A stretch of DNA of 64,000 nt from Collybia mongolica (lineage: Eukaryota > Basidiomycota > Agaricomycetes > Agaricales > Clitocybaceae): positions 2,170,001 to 2,234,000 of the forward strand of contig JAAXNY010000010.1 of assembly GCA_013420905.1 (NCBI GenBank), in the 5' to 3' direction. Positions within the stretch are counted from its first letter, which is position 1; each line of letters starts with the position of its first letter. Of the stretch, positions 24,691-36,310 are shown piece after piece. The notes below the pieces were generated by a model. That model saw nothing but the letters and a program-made list of their open reading frames with translations. It made no database searches and was not told the DNA's origin. A program made the position numbers and the translations under genes.

Positions 24691-27600
24691 ATGCCTGCAG
24701 AAATTATACATCTTCACGCGGACTCTCTTGAGGATGATATCTCTAGCCAGATCGTTGAGGGCCTCATGCACCCCGCAGGCGAGAAGCATATGCCTACGAT
24801 GCTGCTCTACGACGAACGAGGCCTAAGATTGTACGATGACATCACCACAGAGGCACCCGAATATTATCTCTTCGGCGCAGAGGAAGAAATTCTAAAGAAC
24901 AAAGCTGATGAGATTGTTCGTACTATGCATCACGGGGACACTGAAGTTTCCACAGATGAAGTCATATTAGAATTAGGCGCAGGGTAAGTCCCATTTTTTT
25001 TCGCACTACCTCGGTCCCTCCGGGCCCCTCTCTTCCGGCCTTGAACTTCTTCAATATCGTTTTGGTTTGTCGTTTCTCATCTAACTAGTCATTTGATATC
25101 GGCAGGGCCTTGAGGAAGACATCCCACATACTGCTCGGTTTATCTCGGCTTGTTCCCACCATAAGCGCTCGTCCCCCAATCACATATTATGCACTTGACT
25201 TGGAACAGCGTGAGCTTGAACGGACTCTTGGCGAAATCGCCTCTTCGGATATCGGAAAATCCCTAGAAGGAAAAGTCGAGACCAAAGGCATGTGTGGAAC
25301 CTACAATGATGGCCTAAAGTTTGTCGAAGAGGGTGGGCTTCAGCCTGAGCGAATCCCTGACCAGGGTCGTTTCATGGACAACTATGGACTTCGGGGTGCA
25401 TCCCCTGTGTCTAGCGAGGAGGCGTCCATTAGTGGTACATCTGAATCTGAGTCCACTCCGCCTTCGACTCCAGATGAAGCCCAGCCACCACTGCATATTG
25501 TCTTTCTAGGCTCATCTTTGGGCAACTTTACTCGGCTGGGTTCAGTCGATTTTCTTCGATCACTTCCCCTACGCCCCGGTTCCGGCGATACCCTGTTGCT
25601 AGGAATGGACCATGATAACGCCAAAGAGGCCATTGAGGAAGCTTACAACGACCGAGAGGGTTATACCAAGCGATTCATCATGAACGGCCTCAAGGTCGCA
25701 GGTAGAACTCTAGGAAATGAGAACATGTTTGACGAAGACAAATGGGAATATGTCAACCATTATAGTGTCGTACGTATTTTGTTCAGCTGTCGTCTTATAT
25801 ATGCTCACAACGTTTAAATTTAGGCCGAGCGTCTGTGTCATCAATAGCCCAACCTATTCTTAACGATTAATTTGGTGATCTATAGGTCGTCACGAGGCTT
25901 ACTACAAGTCGAAGTGCACACAAACTGTCCAAGATCCATCGAGCAAGAAGGAAATCACGTTTTTAGAGGCAGAGACATTGAAAATTGAGGAATCTTTCAA
26001 AGTTCGTCCTCGATCCCACTGGTTACAAACGAGGAAACTCATCTTTATATCTTTGTACAGTTCTCTGAATCAGATGCTTTCTCGTTATTTACCGAAAGTA
26101 ACCTCAGGCCTATCCAGCGCTGGACGGACAGCGCCGGCCAGTACTCTTTATGGCTACTTGAACGCCCACCCTTCCTCTTCCCCCTTTTGAAGGCCCCCAC
26201 GGGGACATCAACGCCCTTTGGCGTTCCTTCGACCCAAGATTGGGAACAAATTTGGTCCGTGTGGGACACGATCACTCGTCGCATGATTCCGCCCTCTATG
26301 CTGCTCCAAAAACCCATTGACTTGAGACATATTTGCCTCTTTTATCTCGGCCACATTCCAGCTTTCCTCGATATTCATCTATCGAGACTCTTCAAGGAGC
26401 CGCACACCGACCCCCAAGAATTTAAGGTAAAGCATCTACCTTGGAAACAGGGATTGTAACTGAACACGTTCTCGTAGTATATCTTCGAGGTTGGTCTGAC
26501 CTTTCAAAGCGCTGCAGCTTGGCTAACTTACTTTCTCTCTCATAGCGCGGAATCGATCCCAACGTCGACGATCCTACTATATGCCACGTGTGTCTATTTC
26601 TGGTTCTTTCGTTGAGGTTTTGTTGACGTTGATCATATTTCAGGCTCACTCAGAGGTCCCCGAGAAGGACGAAGATTGGCCCACACTCAGTACAATCATC
26701 CAATTCCAGACCCGTGTCCGAGCAAGGCTCTTCCAGGTATATGATGATATACAAACTGGGAAAATCCCGATGACCAGGAAGATCGCACGGGTCCTTTTCA
26801 TGACATTTGAGCACGAGGCTCTTCATGCTGAGACTCTCCTATACATGCTCATTCAGCGTGCCGGTTCTGGGTCTCTCCCACCACCTGGTTTTACGGCTCC
26901 GTCTTGGGAGTCTCTGGCTGCGGCCTGGGACGCCGCTCCGACCCCAAAGTCTCCGACGGTAACATTGGGGCCCGCCACAGTTTTCTTGGGCCATGACGAT
27001 CCTGAGGCGGGCGATACTGATCCGGCTCTCGCCTCCGATGTCGATGGCCATGAGTTCGGTTGGGATAATGAGCACCCTAAACGAGAGGTTCTCGTCAATA
27101 AATTTGAGATCAGCTGGAGGCCTGTCACGAATGGGGAGTACTATGAGTTCTACAGTGGCGAGGGTAAAGGCAAGGTTCAGCTTCCAGCAAGTTGGGTTAA
27201 GGATAAGGGAGAGACAAAGGTATATATAGTCAGTTCCGAGTTTCCGACATATTACTTATTTTGAGTATCATAGGTCCGCACACTATATGGACCCATTCCA
27301 TTGAAGATCGCGCAACACTGGCCCGTAATGACGTCATATAATGATATGTCGACTTACGCCATCGTGAAGGGCGGGCGTCTCCCCACAGAACCGGAACTCC
27401 GCCTGTTTTATGATAAGTTTGAGTCGGGTTATGAGGGTGGTGCGAATTTAGGCTTCAGAAACTGGCACCCAGTCCCGTGAGCTTTACTTTGGCCTGTGGC
27501 ACGATTTGTTATTGACATCTTACGAATAGAGCTACAACGGGCAGCGAGCGGAGTGCGGGGAAGGGGAGCAACGGGGGGGTGTGGGAGTGGACTTCGAAAA

Positions 27601-27924
27601 CATTCGATAATTATGATGGGTTTGTATCGTCGACTTTATACCCAGGGTACACACCACCTCCGTTTATAATGCATGCTAATGCAACTAACCACGCCTTCTA
27701 TCCAGGTACTCCTCGGATTTTTTCGATGACACTCATCAAGTTGTGGTATGTTGGACCCAGCTGAGTTGTGAATTGTTGCTGATGATCAGGGTGTGGGGTA
27801 GATTGGTGGTTCGTACGCGACGATCCCTCGTATCGCGGGCAGAAAGTCGTTCAGAAACTGGTATCAGCGCAACTACCCTTACCCCTGGGTCGGTGCTCGT
27901 GTGGTCTATGATATCGCAAAATAG
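24691..27924 (+). CDS. EGT1: ergothioneine biosynthesis protein Egt1
   Basis: Bifunctional fungal enzyme: the N-terminal half is an EgtD-type SAM-dependent histidine methyltransferase making hercynine, and the C-terminal half an EgtB-type iron sulfoxide synthase joining hercynine and cysteine. Start MPAEIIHLHADS. Methyltransferase motifs are EAPEYYLFGAEEEIL, the SAM loop VILELGAG at the first intron, YYALDLEQRELERTL, FLGSSLGNF and GRHEAYYKSKC. The DinB-like part has RHICLFYLGHIPAFLD and the iron-binding H-x3-H-x-E as HEALHAE near 26,812. The FGE-type lectin fold gives HEFGWDNEHPKREV, SWRPVTNGEYYEF, GGRLPTEPELR, GVWEWTSKTFD and PGYSSDFFDDTHQVV, ending GARVVYDIAK at 27,924. About eight introns, and every junction I checked stays in frame. 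The gene looks complete and functional. Confidence 0.94.
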
Positions 27925-28793
27925 AAAAGAAACTCAGGCGACTAGTGATTCAACAAACCTATGCCCAGACTCCTGCGGACTTGTAAAGTAAAGAATTTTT
28001 GCCCCCATCCCCTCCCTCGCCCAATAACGCGTATGACTTGTACGACAACTGTATATTCAACTTGAAGTTCTCCGAAGTTTATCCTGGACGTTCCCGTGTT
28101 GTAAACCCTTTCTTGACTGAATTGATCATTTTTCTGAGATCGAAGACCTTCAAGTTTGCCCTTTTGCCCTGCAAAATAACAGTTACATGAACCTCCAAGA
28201 GTCCTATGACGATTACACATTAGACCGCGACCCTGACAGATAAATTAAACAGATGTATCAATTGTATATCGCAGTGGATGGGTCTGTGTTTTGTCACGTT
28301 CACTCCCTTCAAGACGTCTCAAGTTTTGGTTCTATTTAAGGGGAGGGACGTCACGAGTATTGACATTTGTCTACCAAGAGAATCTCAGACGAGATAGGAA
28401 TCAATGCATCATGTCTTTATATATGGACCTGTCATAACCTGCACCAACTTTCCTGAGTGCAAGAATTCACTAAATTGATCTACAATGGACAGTTATATGA
28501 ACTGACAGCTTCCATCGTGAGGGTCATTTCAATGGACAAACAGTTGCTTCTAGTGTTGAAAACATAAGACTTGGTCTGTGATAATAGTTAGATGGCGTTA
28601 TAGAAGCCGCATACTCGTCCGCCTTCAGTCCGCCCAACGATCACATCGAAGCCCACCAAACGTTGGCGAAGTCAATATCCCTTCCTGTGGCGCTTTTTAT
28701 GTCAAGAACAACCATAAACGATGGAATGATTATTCCAGGGTTACAGATACTTATAGTGGGCATCAGTCTGGGCAGAGAAATAAAGCAAGAAAC
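27925..28793. other. intergenic, no gene seen
   Basis: About 870 bases after Egt1. Open frames on either strand lack motifs. The right part presumably serves as the promoter of the small secreted gene. Confidence 0.4.
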
Positions 28794-29212
28794 ATGTTCA
28801 TCAGCATCATCATCACACTAACAGCTTTTATCTGCATGGTTGCTGCCGCTGCCAAGGGCGAAACATATCACGACGATGGCTTTGCGGGTGGGCTGATTTC
28901 ATCAAGCAAGAACAACTGCCCATCTCATTCATTGTTTCGACGCAAAACGCCGCTGTGGATTGTCCTAGGCAAACACAGTCCGGTCGAGAGGTATTTCAAG
29001 GACCAAGGTGATGGAAACTTTTCTTGCTTGTGAGGACTAGTTCTATTTATTCTCTATACCCCGCTCACTGTAACGCGCTCAACAGATACCAAAACAAGGA
29101 ATACCCAGGTCGACCTCAGAGATCCGACATGACCCTTGCGTACTGCCATTATGATGTTTGTATATTCTGTTTTAAAAATGTCTTGATCACTCATTCAACG
29201 ATAATAGAGTAA
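28794..29212 (+). CDS. small secreted protein, family unknown
   Basis: The start at 28,794 opens a clear signal peptide (MFISIIITLTAFICMVAAAA). The mature part continues with KGETYHDDGFAGGLIS, NNCPSHSLFRRKTPLWIVLG and KHSPVERYFKDQGDGNFSCL. A donor gtgagg at about 29,030 and acceptor ...caacag near 29,086 join it in frame to YQNKEYPGRPQRSDM and CHYDVCIFCF, ending at 29,212, for about 120 residues. There are several cysteines but not a dense pattern. An in-frame ATG exists upstream at 28,578 but would bury the signal sequence. No family recognised. Confidence 0.5.
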
Positions 29213-29539
29213 TGGCAATATTGACCGCGAAGGCTCATACCCAGGGCAGAAGGAATCGCATGTGGATTGTCCCCGTCATGCTCATACAAGCCTCGTTGTA
29301 CCGTCGAGGGAGAGTCAGTCGACTTTGAGAGAAAGAACGAGTAGACGGCGGCGGACGCGGGGAAGGGCCTGAGGAATTGAGGCCTCAATCCTCGAGGGCT
29401 TACGTTCAGAGTCGCCTGCTATCTATCTTATTTGGACTCTAAATTGTCTATACCCGAGGTTCACGTATGATAATCATCTAATGGAATTTAATCGAGCATA
29501 AAGCACAGAATATCTGACCTGGAAACGCCCCGTGGTCTA
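29213..29539. other. intergenic between convergent genes
   Basis: About 330 bases between the secreted-protein gene and the gelsolin 3' end. Nothing recognisable. Confidence 0.4.
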
Positions 29540-30923
29540 TCATGCCCCTATGGCGTGTAAAAAGTCCTCTCTTTCATCCCCTTCGTTCATTCGGATGACA
29601 GGTATCGCAACCTGAGAAATTCCGCTGGTGGTGCTCGCCTGTTTATCATAGAGATAGCGTTGAGCATACTGAACAGCTAGACGTCGTTCAGTGAGGGATG
29701 CGTCCTTTCCTATCCACACGTATATGGTGGGGTGTGTCACATCAGAAGAATGGTCGAATAAAAAGGCATCGGATGATCGGAGAGAGGCTCTTGTCGCAGG
29801 TTTAACGGCCTCAAAGGCAACTTCACCCGATGAGTCCGAGAGACGCAGAAGGACGGGTTAGGCAGGCGATGGAGATCCTGATCCCTCAGGTTCACGAACT
29901 ATCGTTCCTTCACCAAACTCCGATAAAAAGATACCTGTGCCCGATCCGCCTTCATCTGTCAAAGGATTAAACCGAATTGTGAGATAGCCGGGGGATTAAC
30001 ACTATACTCACCATATACCACGACATCGCACTGACTTTGACGATTGCTCACAAGGCTTCGAACAAACTCGGCGGCCCTGAATTTCTCCTTGCCCAAACTA
30101 GCTTTCGTATTGAACTGCAAGATCTTGGTCCCTTTGTCCAAAACATATACATCTCCAGCCACAAGGCCTGAAGCTTGCGGGGCGACCTCTCTAACTACCA
30201 GATTGATGAGTCCAAGTGCCCGAGAAAGAGTAACTCGGTAAAGTTTATATAAATCCAATGGCGGAGGATCTGTGACATGCTGAAATCCGGTGGCAACACC
30301 TCCTTTCAAGGATATGAACTGAGGAAAATAGGACAAGAATCTGGTTGACTCGAACCCTTGGACCTCCTTGTATTGAACGGGCTTCCCACCTAGATCTGTG
30401 TCTCTCGCATAGGTTAGCCATAAAATAGAAAGCATAGGCAGGATAAGGGCATACGGTCATCTAGCTCGACCGTCTTGTAAGCTGCGGTGCCAGCTTCATC
30501 CTGGGTAGTATCTTCTCCGAGCCAGAAATGAAGATCATATGACAGGGTGTCGGCGTCCGGATTTTTTTTGAAAGTCTGTGATGGATGGTTCTCAACTAGA
30601 GTTCATTGGGGCCATTCTAGCGTCACGCACATGCAAAATGATATACGAGTCCCCATCGTAGAAAGATCCGATTCTATCCTTTGGCCATTGTACGACATGG
30701 AATTTCTCAATTCTCCATATTTGCAGACCAGGTTCCACCCCAGCCGTTCCCCACGCAATTTCGCGATCTCCGGCTTCCTCTCGGACATGCTTCTCCAACT
30801 AGGCAGCACGATTTATTTAAGTGAACATGCAGTGTCATGGGACAATGATCTTACACCTGACCCGAGGAGAGCGACATTAGAATCTTTGATATCGTATATC
30901 TTTGCTTTTGTCAAATGAATCAT
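29540..30923 (-). CDS. gelsolin/severin-family actin-binding protein with in-frame stop
   Basis: Gelsolin-domain protein of the severin type, a calcium-regulated actin-severing or capping family. Start [20 protein letters not shown], then after an intron [37 protein letters not shown] and [13 protein letters not shown], a clear first repeat. Further pieces are [56 protein letters not shown] and [20 protein letters not shown]. The third repeat gives [36 protein letters not shown] and the end [16 protein letters not shown]. Between repeats two and three the frame contains TAA at 29,860-29,858, with conserved residues on both sides in the same phase. No short intron removes it without also removing conserved sequence. 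Either the gene is broken, the base is an error, or an unusual splice is used. Confidence 0.82.
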
Positions 30924-31228
30924 AGTGTATCTTCTGTGGGTGCTTAAGAGGTCGTGATTGAATTGTTGTCAGGTTCCAATTACATCACTGATGGTTTGTA
31001 GGGCGCGGCCCACCGGGCCGATTGAGTTAGAGCTTCCTCCGTTTTCACTGTGCACTAAATCATGCTTTGTGATTATCGACCAATTTGATATATAAAAATT
31101 GGGTAGAATAGTTGTGTACTTGATTTTAGGGGTTATTGCAGTGTCATGCGGTATGTGTAATATAAGGGGGGTGGTATGTGCAAGGCTGGAGGGAGAGATG
31201 TTTTTCGTGATGGAGCGCATGTCGACGA
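30924..31228. other. intergenic, no gene seen
   Basis: About 300 bases between the gelsolin start and the DNA polymerase end. No motif found. Confidence 0.4.
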
Positions 31229-32910
31229 TTACTGTGAGATACCGGATTTAGGCGGTTTTTTCGAAGACTTATTTACGAAGGCGAAATTCCTCCTATGGGG
31301 TTCGATGTAGTCCATGCCCAAATGTTCGAAAATATCTTGTTCCGTCGAAGTTTTGATAAGCTGCCAGTATCCGTCGCCAGGGGTTGGGACTTCGAGCGGT
31401 TCGTGAGGATCTTTAGACCGGTTGTTGATAATCCATTTCCAGAGTCCAAATTCGTTGAGAAGCAATCCCATTTTGGCGGCTCGCGAACGGAGGTCCTTAT
31501 TCAATTGTAGGTCACCTGTAAAGGCGATCAGTCCCGCCCCCTTAGATTTCAACGGTACCAAGCTAGGATGAAGTTAATAAGTCGGCATATAAGGATCAAG
31601 TGAATTTGAGATATACTTGAGATCTAGGCGTCTAAATTTCCCAGTCAGCTCCTTAATTCCCAATAATCGTGAGTTTCGGCTACACCAATCCCCGTTCTCA
31701 TTTTTTTCTGGCACTCGAACCACGCCCTGCCATCTTCGTATACCACTAGATATATTTTCTGCAACAAGGCCGCGTTCTTGCAGAATAGGTACAAGGTCAC
31801 TGAATAATGGGGAAGCGGATTTAATTTCTTGGTTGACAAATGCCGTTTTGTTGATTATTTTACGAATGCGAGAATCGGGGGGACCGTCGGGAGGAGTTTC
31901 AGGAAGCGGCACATATACATGATTGGGATGCATAATAACAAGTTCAATGTCAGTCGATGTCTCAGCTCCGCGGCGACTTGAAGGTAGAGAATTGAGTGGG
32001 AGCCTGCTTGAATATTTGAATTAAACTCACTAGTTTCCCGTTATGATTACGTCGTACTTTGAGGAGATGTTGTCTCGTATGAATTGCTAGGAGAGTGTGG
32101 TAAGTCAAAGGCTGGATAGTGAAATAAATTATCGTACTGTGATAGTCTCTGTTTCCTCACGCGTTACTGCTTGTCTGAAATGATGGTGATACGTGGCGCC
32201 GATTATCTGGGTAGGCGTTAACATTTTCAAGTATCGCGGTTTCTTAAGCTCTGAAATTTCCAAGCATCCTGCTTCCATTAGCTTTCGTGCTTTAGTTACA
32301 CTATATCGAGGGGGGGTCAATACAAAAAAGGCAACAAGAACTGGTACACACCCTATTCCCCATATACTTTCTAGCTCTGTCTTAGCTCTCCTCAGGGTTG
32401 CCTGTCGTAATTCCTCCTTCGGGATCTTCTGCAAGTACATAGTGATTAGTGTATACGCAGAGAAGCGGGCATGGATGACAAACATGAGTGGTGTTATGCT
32501 CAGCCAGAAATTCGTCTATCCTCTTGGAGATTCCGGGCCCTACTCCAGTTATCTGGAGGTAATAATATAAGGAGAGACACCACCGTTTGTGTAACTTAAC
32601 ACACCGCTCTGGCCTCCCCTGGCAAGCGTATTGTATAGTCAAGTCGGGCCAAGGCCTTGATAGCATTGTCGAACGCCCGAACCTTGTAACCGTTTACCTG
32701 GGGGTTCTCCGCTTCGTGGTCTCGGTCTGGTACGAAGTATTTCAGTTTGGGGGTTAGGGGATAACTTGACATTCCGATTTACATACGCTTCCTTAGCATT
32801 TCCAAAATCGGTTCGTTCTGGTTCTTTGAGGAAGAGGCATGGGATCTAGTATGTTTTAGAACTTGAGGGATTCGCAAGCAGCGTCTTGATAAATAATTCC
32901 GCGAAAGCAT
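31229..32910 (-). CDS. family X DNA polymerase (Pol beta-like, mitochondrial-type leader)
   Basis: Gap-filling repair polymerase of family X. Start MLSRNYLSRRCLRIPQVLKH at 32,910 is Arg-rich and lacks acidic residues, suggesting a mitochondrial presequence. The intron 32,786-32,727 joins EMLRK to HRDHEAENPQVNGYK, then RAFDNAIKALARLDYTIRL, the helix-hairpin-helix GVGPGISKRIDEFL, ELESIWGIGVTKARKLME, LKMLTPTQIIGATYHHHF, GNYRRGAETSTDIELVIMHP, FRRLDLKYV and GAGLIAFTGDLQLNKDLR. The thumb gives LNEFGLWKW and IFEHLGMDYIEPHRRNF. All core polymerase blocks are present. Two departures from vertebrate Pol beta stand out: the second catalytic carboxylate is Glu (D-I-E), and the lyase lysine position is Arg. 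It is divergent from SNF5 across 238 bases. Confidence 0.87.
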
Positions 32911-33148
32911 TAAGCAGAAACGGAAATAAGTGCGAGTGAATTGCAAAAATCGTGTCACGTCCTGTGTGACAAATGTGACGGTCGCGTTTGATGTCAGATT
33001 CAACTCTTGGCCAATTTATTTCTTCCGTTATTTCTGTGGACCGCTTTTTTTTTGGGTGCCGTAGTTTCATCGGTCTATAAGATTCCTCTTATCGCTGGAA
33101 CCATAGTGCAGCTACTGACAATTACAAAGTCGAGTTTCTCAAGCAAAA
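32911..33148. promoter_or_regulatory. shared divergent promoter region
   Basis: Only 238 bases separate the DNA polymerase start (-) from the SNF5 start (+), so the two genes probably share a bidirectional promoter. No specific element identified. Confidence 0.45.
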
Positions 33149-35015
33149 ATGGCGGACCCAGGCGCATCGGGGTCGACGTTCCCGTCGACATCTCAATTCA
33201 ACACCATGTCGGACATGCAGCTGCGGCAAACAATATCGCAACTCTCTTCCTATGCATCTCCCACCCCGCAGTCAGCCCACTCAAAAAGTACGGCTAATAC
33301 GTTCTCATTTATTATTCAGGGTCTGATTGTTTGTTTTCTCTACACCTTTTGAAGCATACTTGAAGAATCTACATACATGGTCTACCACAGCGACGCCGCC
33401 GCCGAAGGCTGCCCCCGCTAATACTAGGAGCACTCGGGCGCGAACCACACGAAGTAATCTCGCCCCCACACCCACAACATACACCCCACCTGTCTATCAG
33501 CAACCCCTACCAATCGTCCCTCTTGCAGCCGTCCCAATGGCGACACCAAACCCCCCACGACCACCACTTCCGACGACCAAGCAAGCTCTTGTATCAACGT
33601 ATTCGTCGCGACTGCGGACAGGCGCAACACTACTCATGCAACCCATCCTGGCATCCACATCTGCGACGAGTACTCGGGCTGCGACGCGACGCGGTGGCGT
33701 TATCAATTATGCAGACCCTGGGTCTGGAGATGACCTCCCAGATGCGGGAGCTCTGGATTCTGACGACTCTGATTTTATTGCCAGCGGAGGAACGAGAACG
33801 TCGATACGACAAAGCAGGAGCCGGCAGGGCAATGGAACGTTAACATTCAACGCCCCAGCAGGAACAACATCGATGCCACATCTACCTCAAGCCAAACCAG
33901 AAAAGGCTGAGTTAGATCAAAGTTACTTAGGGCTGGTACCGCCAGCAAAATTCATCCAGGCGAGACCTATGCCGCCAACGAAACACGTCTATCCGTAAGC
34001 GCTTATTATTCCAGTCATACCCATTCTCTCAATGCGGAGTATAAACTAGAACACCAGATGTTATGGATGCCCATGCAGAAAAACGATCCACCCTCGTCCC
34101 AATACGTGTAGAATTTGAGACTGAAACGCATCGAGTACGGGACTGCTTTGTGTGGAATTTGCATGAAAACCTCATCAAACCGGAGGCCTTTGCTAAGACG
34201 TTCTGTGCCGATCTGGATCTCCCCGCGGTCTGGGAAGATACCGTGACAAATCAGATCCGTGCACAGATCGAGGAGCATGAAGGAGTGGCATCAATGGAAT
34301 TGGGTGTCGACGGTGCCATGGATGTGGACATGGCACCAACCAACGGAGAGGAGGTACATGAATGTCGAGTAATTCTCAGCGTAAGTTGAGTTGTGGTACA
34401 AGTATGCCCTCCCAGATGATGATAATGGTCTCCTAGATTGACGTCCAAATCGCCAATCATCATCTAGTCGATCACATTGAATGGGATTTGCTTTCTCCTC
34501 TCACCCCAGAAGTGTTTGCACAGACCTTGTGCATGGATATCGGCCTGTCGGGCGAAGCGGTTCCGCTGATTGCACACGCTATCCACGAAGAGCTCATGAA
34601 ACACAAGAAGGACGCAGTAGAATGGGGCGTCATTGGTGGTGATCGGGACGCAGCTGAGGAACCTATTTCCACACAAGATAGGCCTGCAAGAGACCGAAGC
34701 GGCTTCGGGCTCATGAAAGACAAGACCGGATTGGGACTGGGGTGGGGCAGGGCGCCAAAGGACGGGAGAGGTCCTAAAACGTTAAAGAGTGTATGGCGCG
34801 ATTGGGCTGAGGCTGAGGAGTTCAGAACCAAATTTGAAGTATTGAGTGCCGAGGAAGTGGAAAGGAGAGAAATTGAGAAAGAAAGAGCCAGCAGGTGCGT
34901 GTTTATGCTATGGCTCCATCGCACACCTATTCCAACTCCCAATGTTTTTGCAAGGCGACTACGCAGAGAGACATCGAAGTTTCAGAGCTCTACACGAAGT
35001 AGAAGAAGATATTAA
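33149..35015 (+). CDS. SNF5: SNF5/SMARCB1-type chromatin remodelling subunit
   Basis: Core subunit of a SWI/SNF or RSC-type remodelling complex. Start MADPGASGSTFPSTSQFNTM with a Gln/Ser/Thr/Pro-rich N-terminal region and an acidic block (YADPGSGDDLPDAGALDSDD). The SNF5 domain has its two repeats: STLVPIRVEFETETHRVRDC with FVWNLHENLIKPEAFAKTFC, and, across an intron near 34,382-34,438, VILSIDVQIANHHLVDHIEW with SPLTPEVFAQTLCMDIGL. A basic charged C-terminus (AEAEEFRTKFEVLSAEEVER) leads to a last exon ending at 35,015 (RETSKFQSSTRSRRRY). The splice after about 33,285 is uncertain. I cannot separate Snf5 from its RSC paralogue Sfh1 by eye. Confidence 0.88.
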
Positions 35016-35201
35016 TTCACTTATAATTGTTCCACATACATCACTCATTCGAATTCGATTGATAACCGTGCTTGGTCTGACCACAGTAAACTCCCCTTGT
35101 TGAACGAGTGTCCTCAGGTAAGCAGTTGTCTTCTTTTCCGAGGGTTGGCCCATATTGGCAAAGTCTTCATTAGCCCTTCGCATCGAAGACTTGCTCACTA
35201 G

Positions 35202-36310
35202 TCATGCCGAAAAATGGCCGCAACTTGGTGGAGACATTCCTTTGGAATGGAATAACGTCCACGATGAATAGAAGCCGATGAAAGAATGATAGACCTCTTC
35301 TGTCGGACCAAGTTTCGGTGCAAGTACCCCTTCATCGCATGTCACCGTGAACCTGGTAGGGGTGGTAGTTGCGAAAGATCAAGTCATATGCCTGCTTCTG
35401 AGGGATTTATGATCAACAATCCTAGTAAATGTCCTAACACCATGTCTCAAAAGTTCCTTTCGTGCTGGTTCCATCCATTCATATTTCTCCGAGTCCAGAG
35501 TGGGGTAGCGAAGTAAGAGCTAATTTAGGTTTTTCGGTAAAATTGCGGAGGACCATCACGAGGAATAACCCAGGGAGGGCCGTCCCCACAGTCCAGATCG
35601 TCAACCACCAATAAAAGGACTTGTCGATCACGTTGGCTCAGAATAGCGTCGTCCAAGACTCTTCGTGTAAGTATAAGTGCGTTGCAATCTCCGGAAGATC
35701 TGGCCGCCTCGGATGTGTCTTGGCCCATTACTTGTTCCAAATTTACCCAGACCTTTGGTAATCGTCATTGTTGGTGCCTTCTCGCTAGATGAGGGGAGAG
35801 ATAACCTTATCGCGGGAAAAGATGATGGGCCGGAATATCCCAGTTGAGAACCATGTCCTCACACTGGCTCTCGGAAAAAAACGCCAGAGGATTACGCTTG
35901 GGGGTACGGGAGATGGCGGAGGACTAAGAGATATAGATAGGTCTAACTCACGGTATTTTAACCTTGAGAAGCCGTGCCGGCAGTTGGCGCACATAACCAC
36001 ATGCCACCCAGTCAACAAACATGATATTAAGAGCTTATCCTTTCGTTCTGTGACTTGAGAATCAAACTTCGAGAACGATGTGGGTAGAAAGAGGAGATAA
36101 GCGACAAAGCGTTCCTGTCTGTTGGAGTTTATTTATCGCCACGATGTTATTTTCGATGAGTTTGGATGATAACACCACGCGATCGAGCGGACGGGGAAGA
36201 GCTGAACAAAGCAAGGAAAGATGCGAGGCGAATTTTAGAGAAGACTGGTGTTCTCTGATCTTGGGTATAGCGGGGAACATTCGATTATTGCGGTGATGTT
36301 GCGGAGCCAA
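35202..36310 (-). CDS. unrecognised multi-exon gene, possibly degraded
   Basis: Several minus-strand segments read like real protein but do not join cleanly. From 36,310: MFPAIPKIREHQSSLKFASH and a continuation to about 36,062. Near 36,020-35,950: GWHVVMCANCRHGFSRLK, followed by a possible intron gtgagt...cttag to SSAISRTPKRNPLAFFSESQ. Near 35,740-35,530: NLEQVMGQDTSEAARSSGD and RQVLLLVVDDLDCGDGPPW. Near 35,515-35,390: LLLRYPTLDSEKYEWMEPAR then KELLRHGVRTFTRIVDH. Near 35,350-35,202: FTVTCDEGVLAPKLGPTEEV ending CGHFSA and stop. Around 35,755 the natural join needs a one-base shift. I recognise no family. It may be an intact gene with splices I missed, or a decaying one. Confidence 0.4.
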
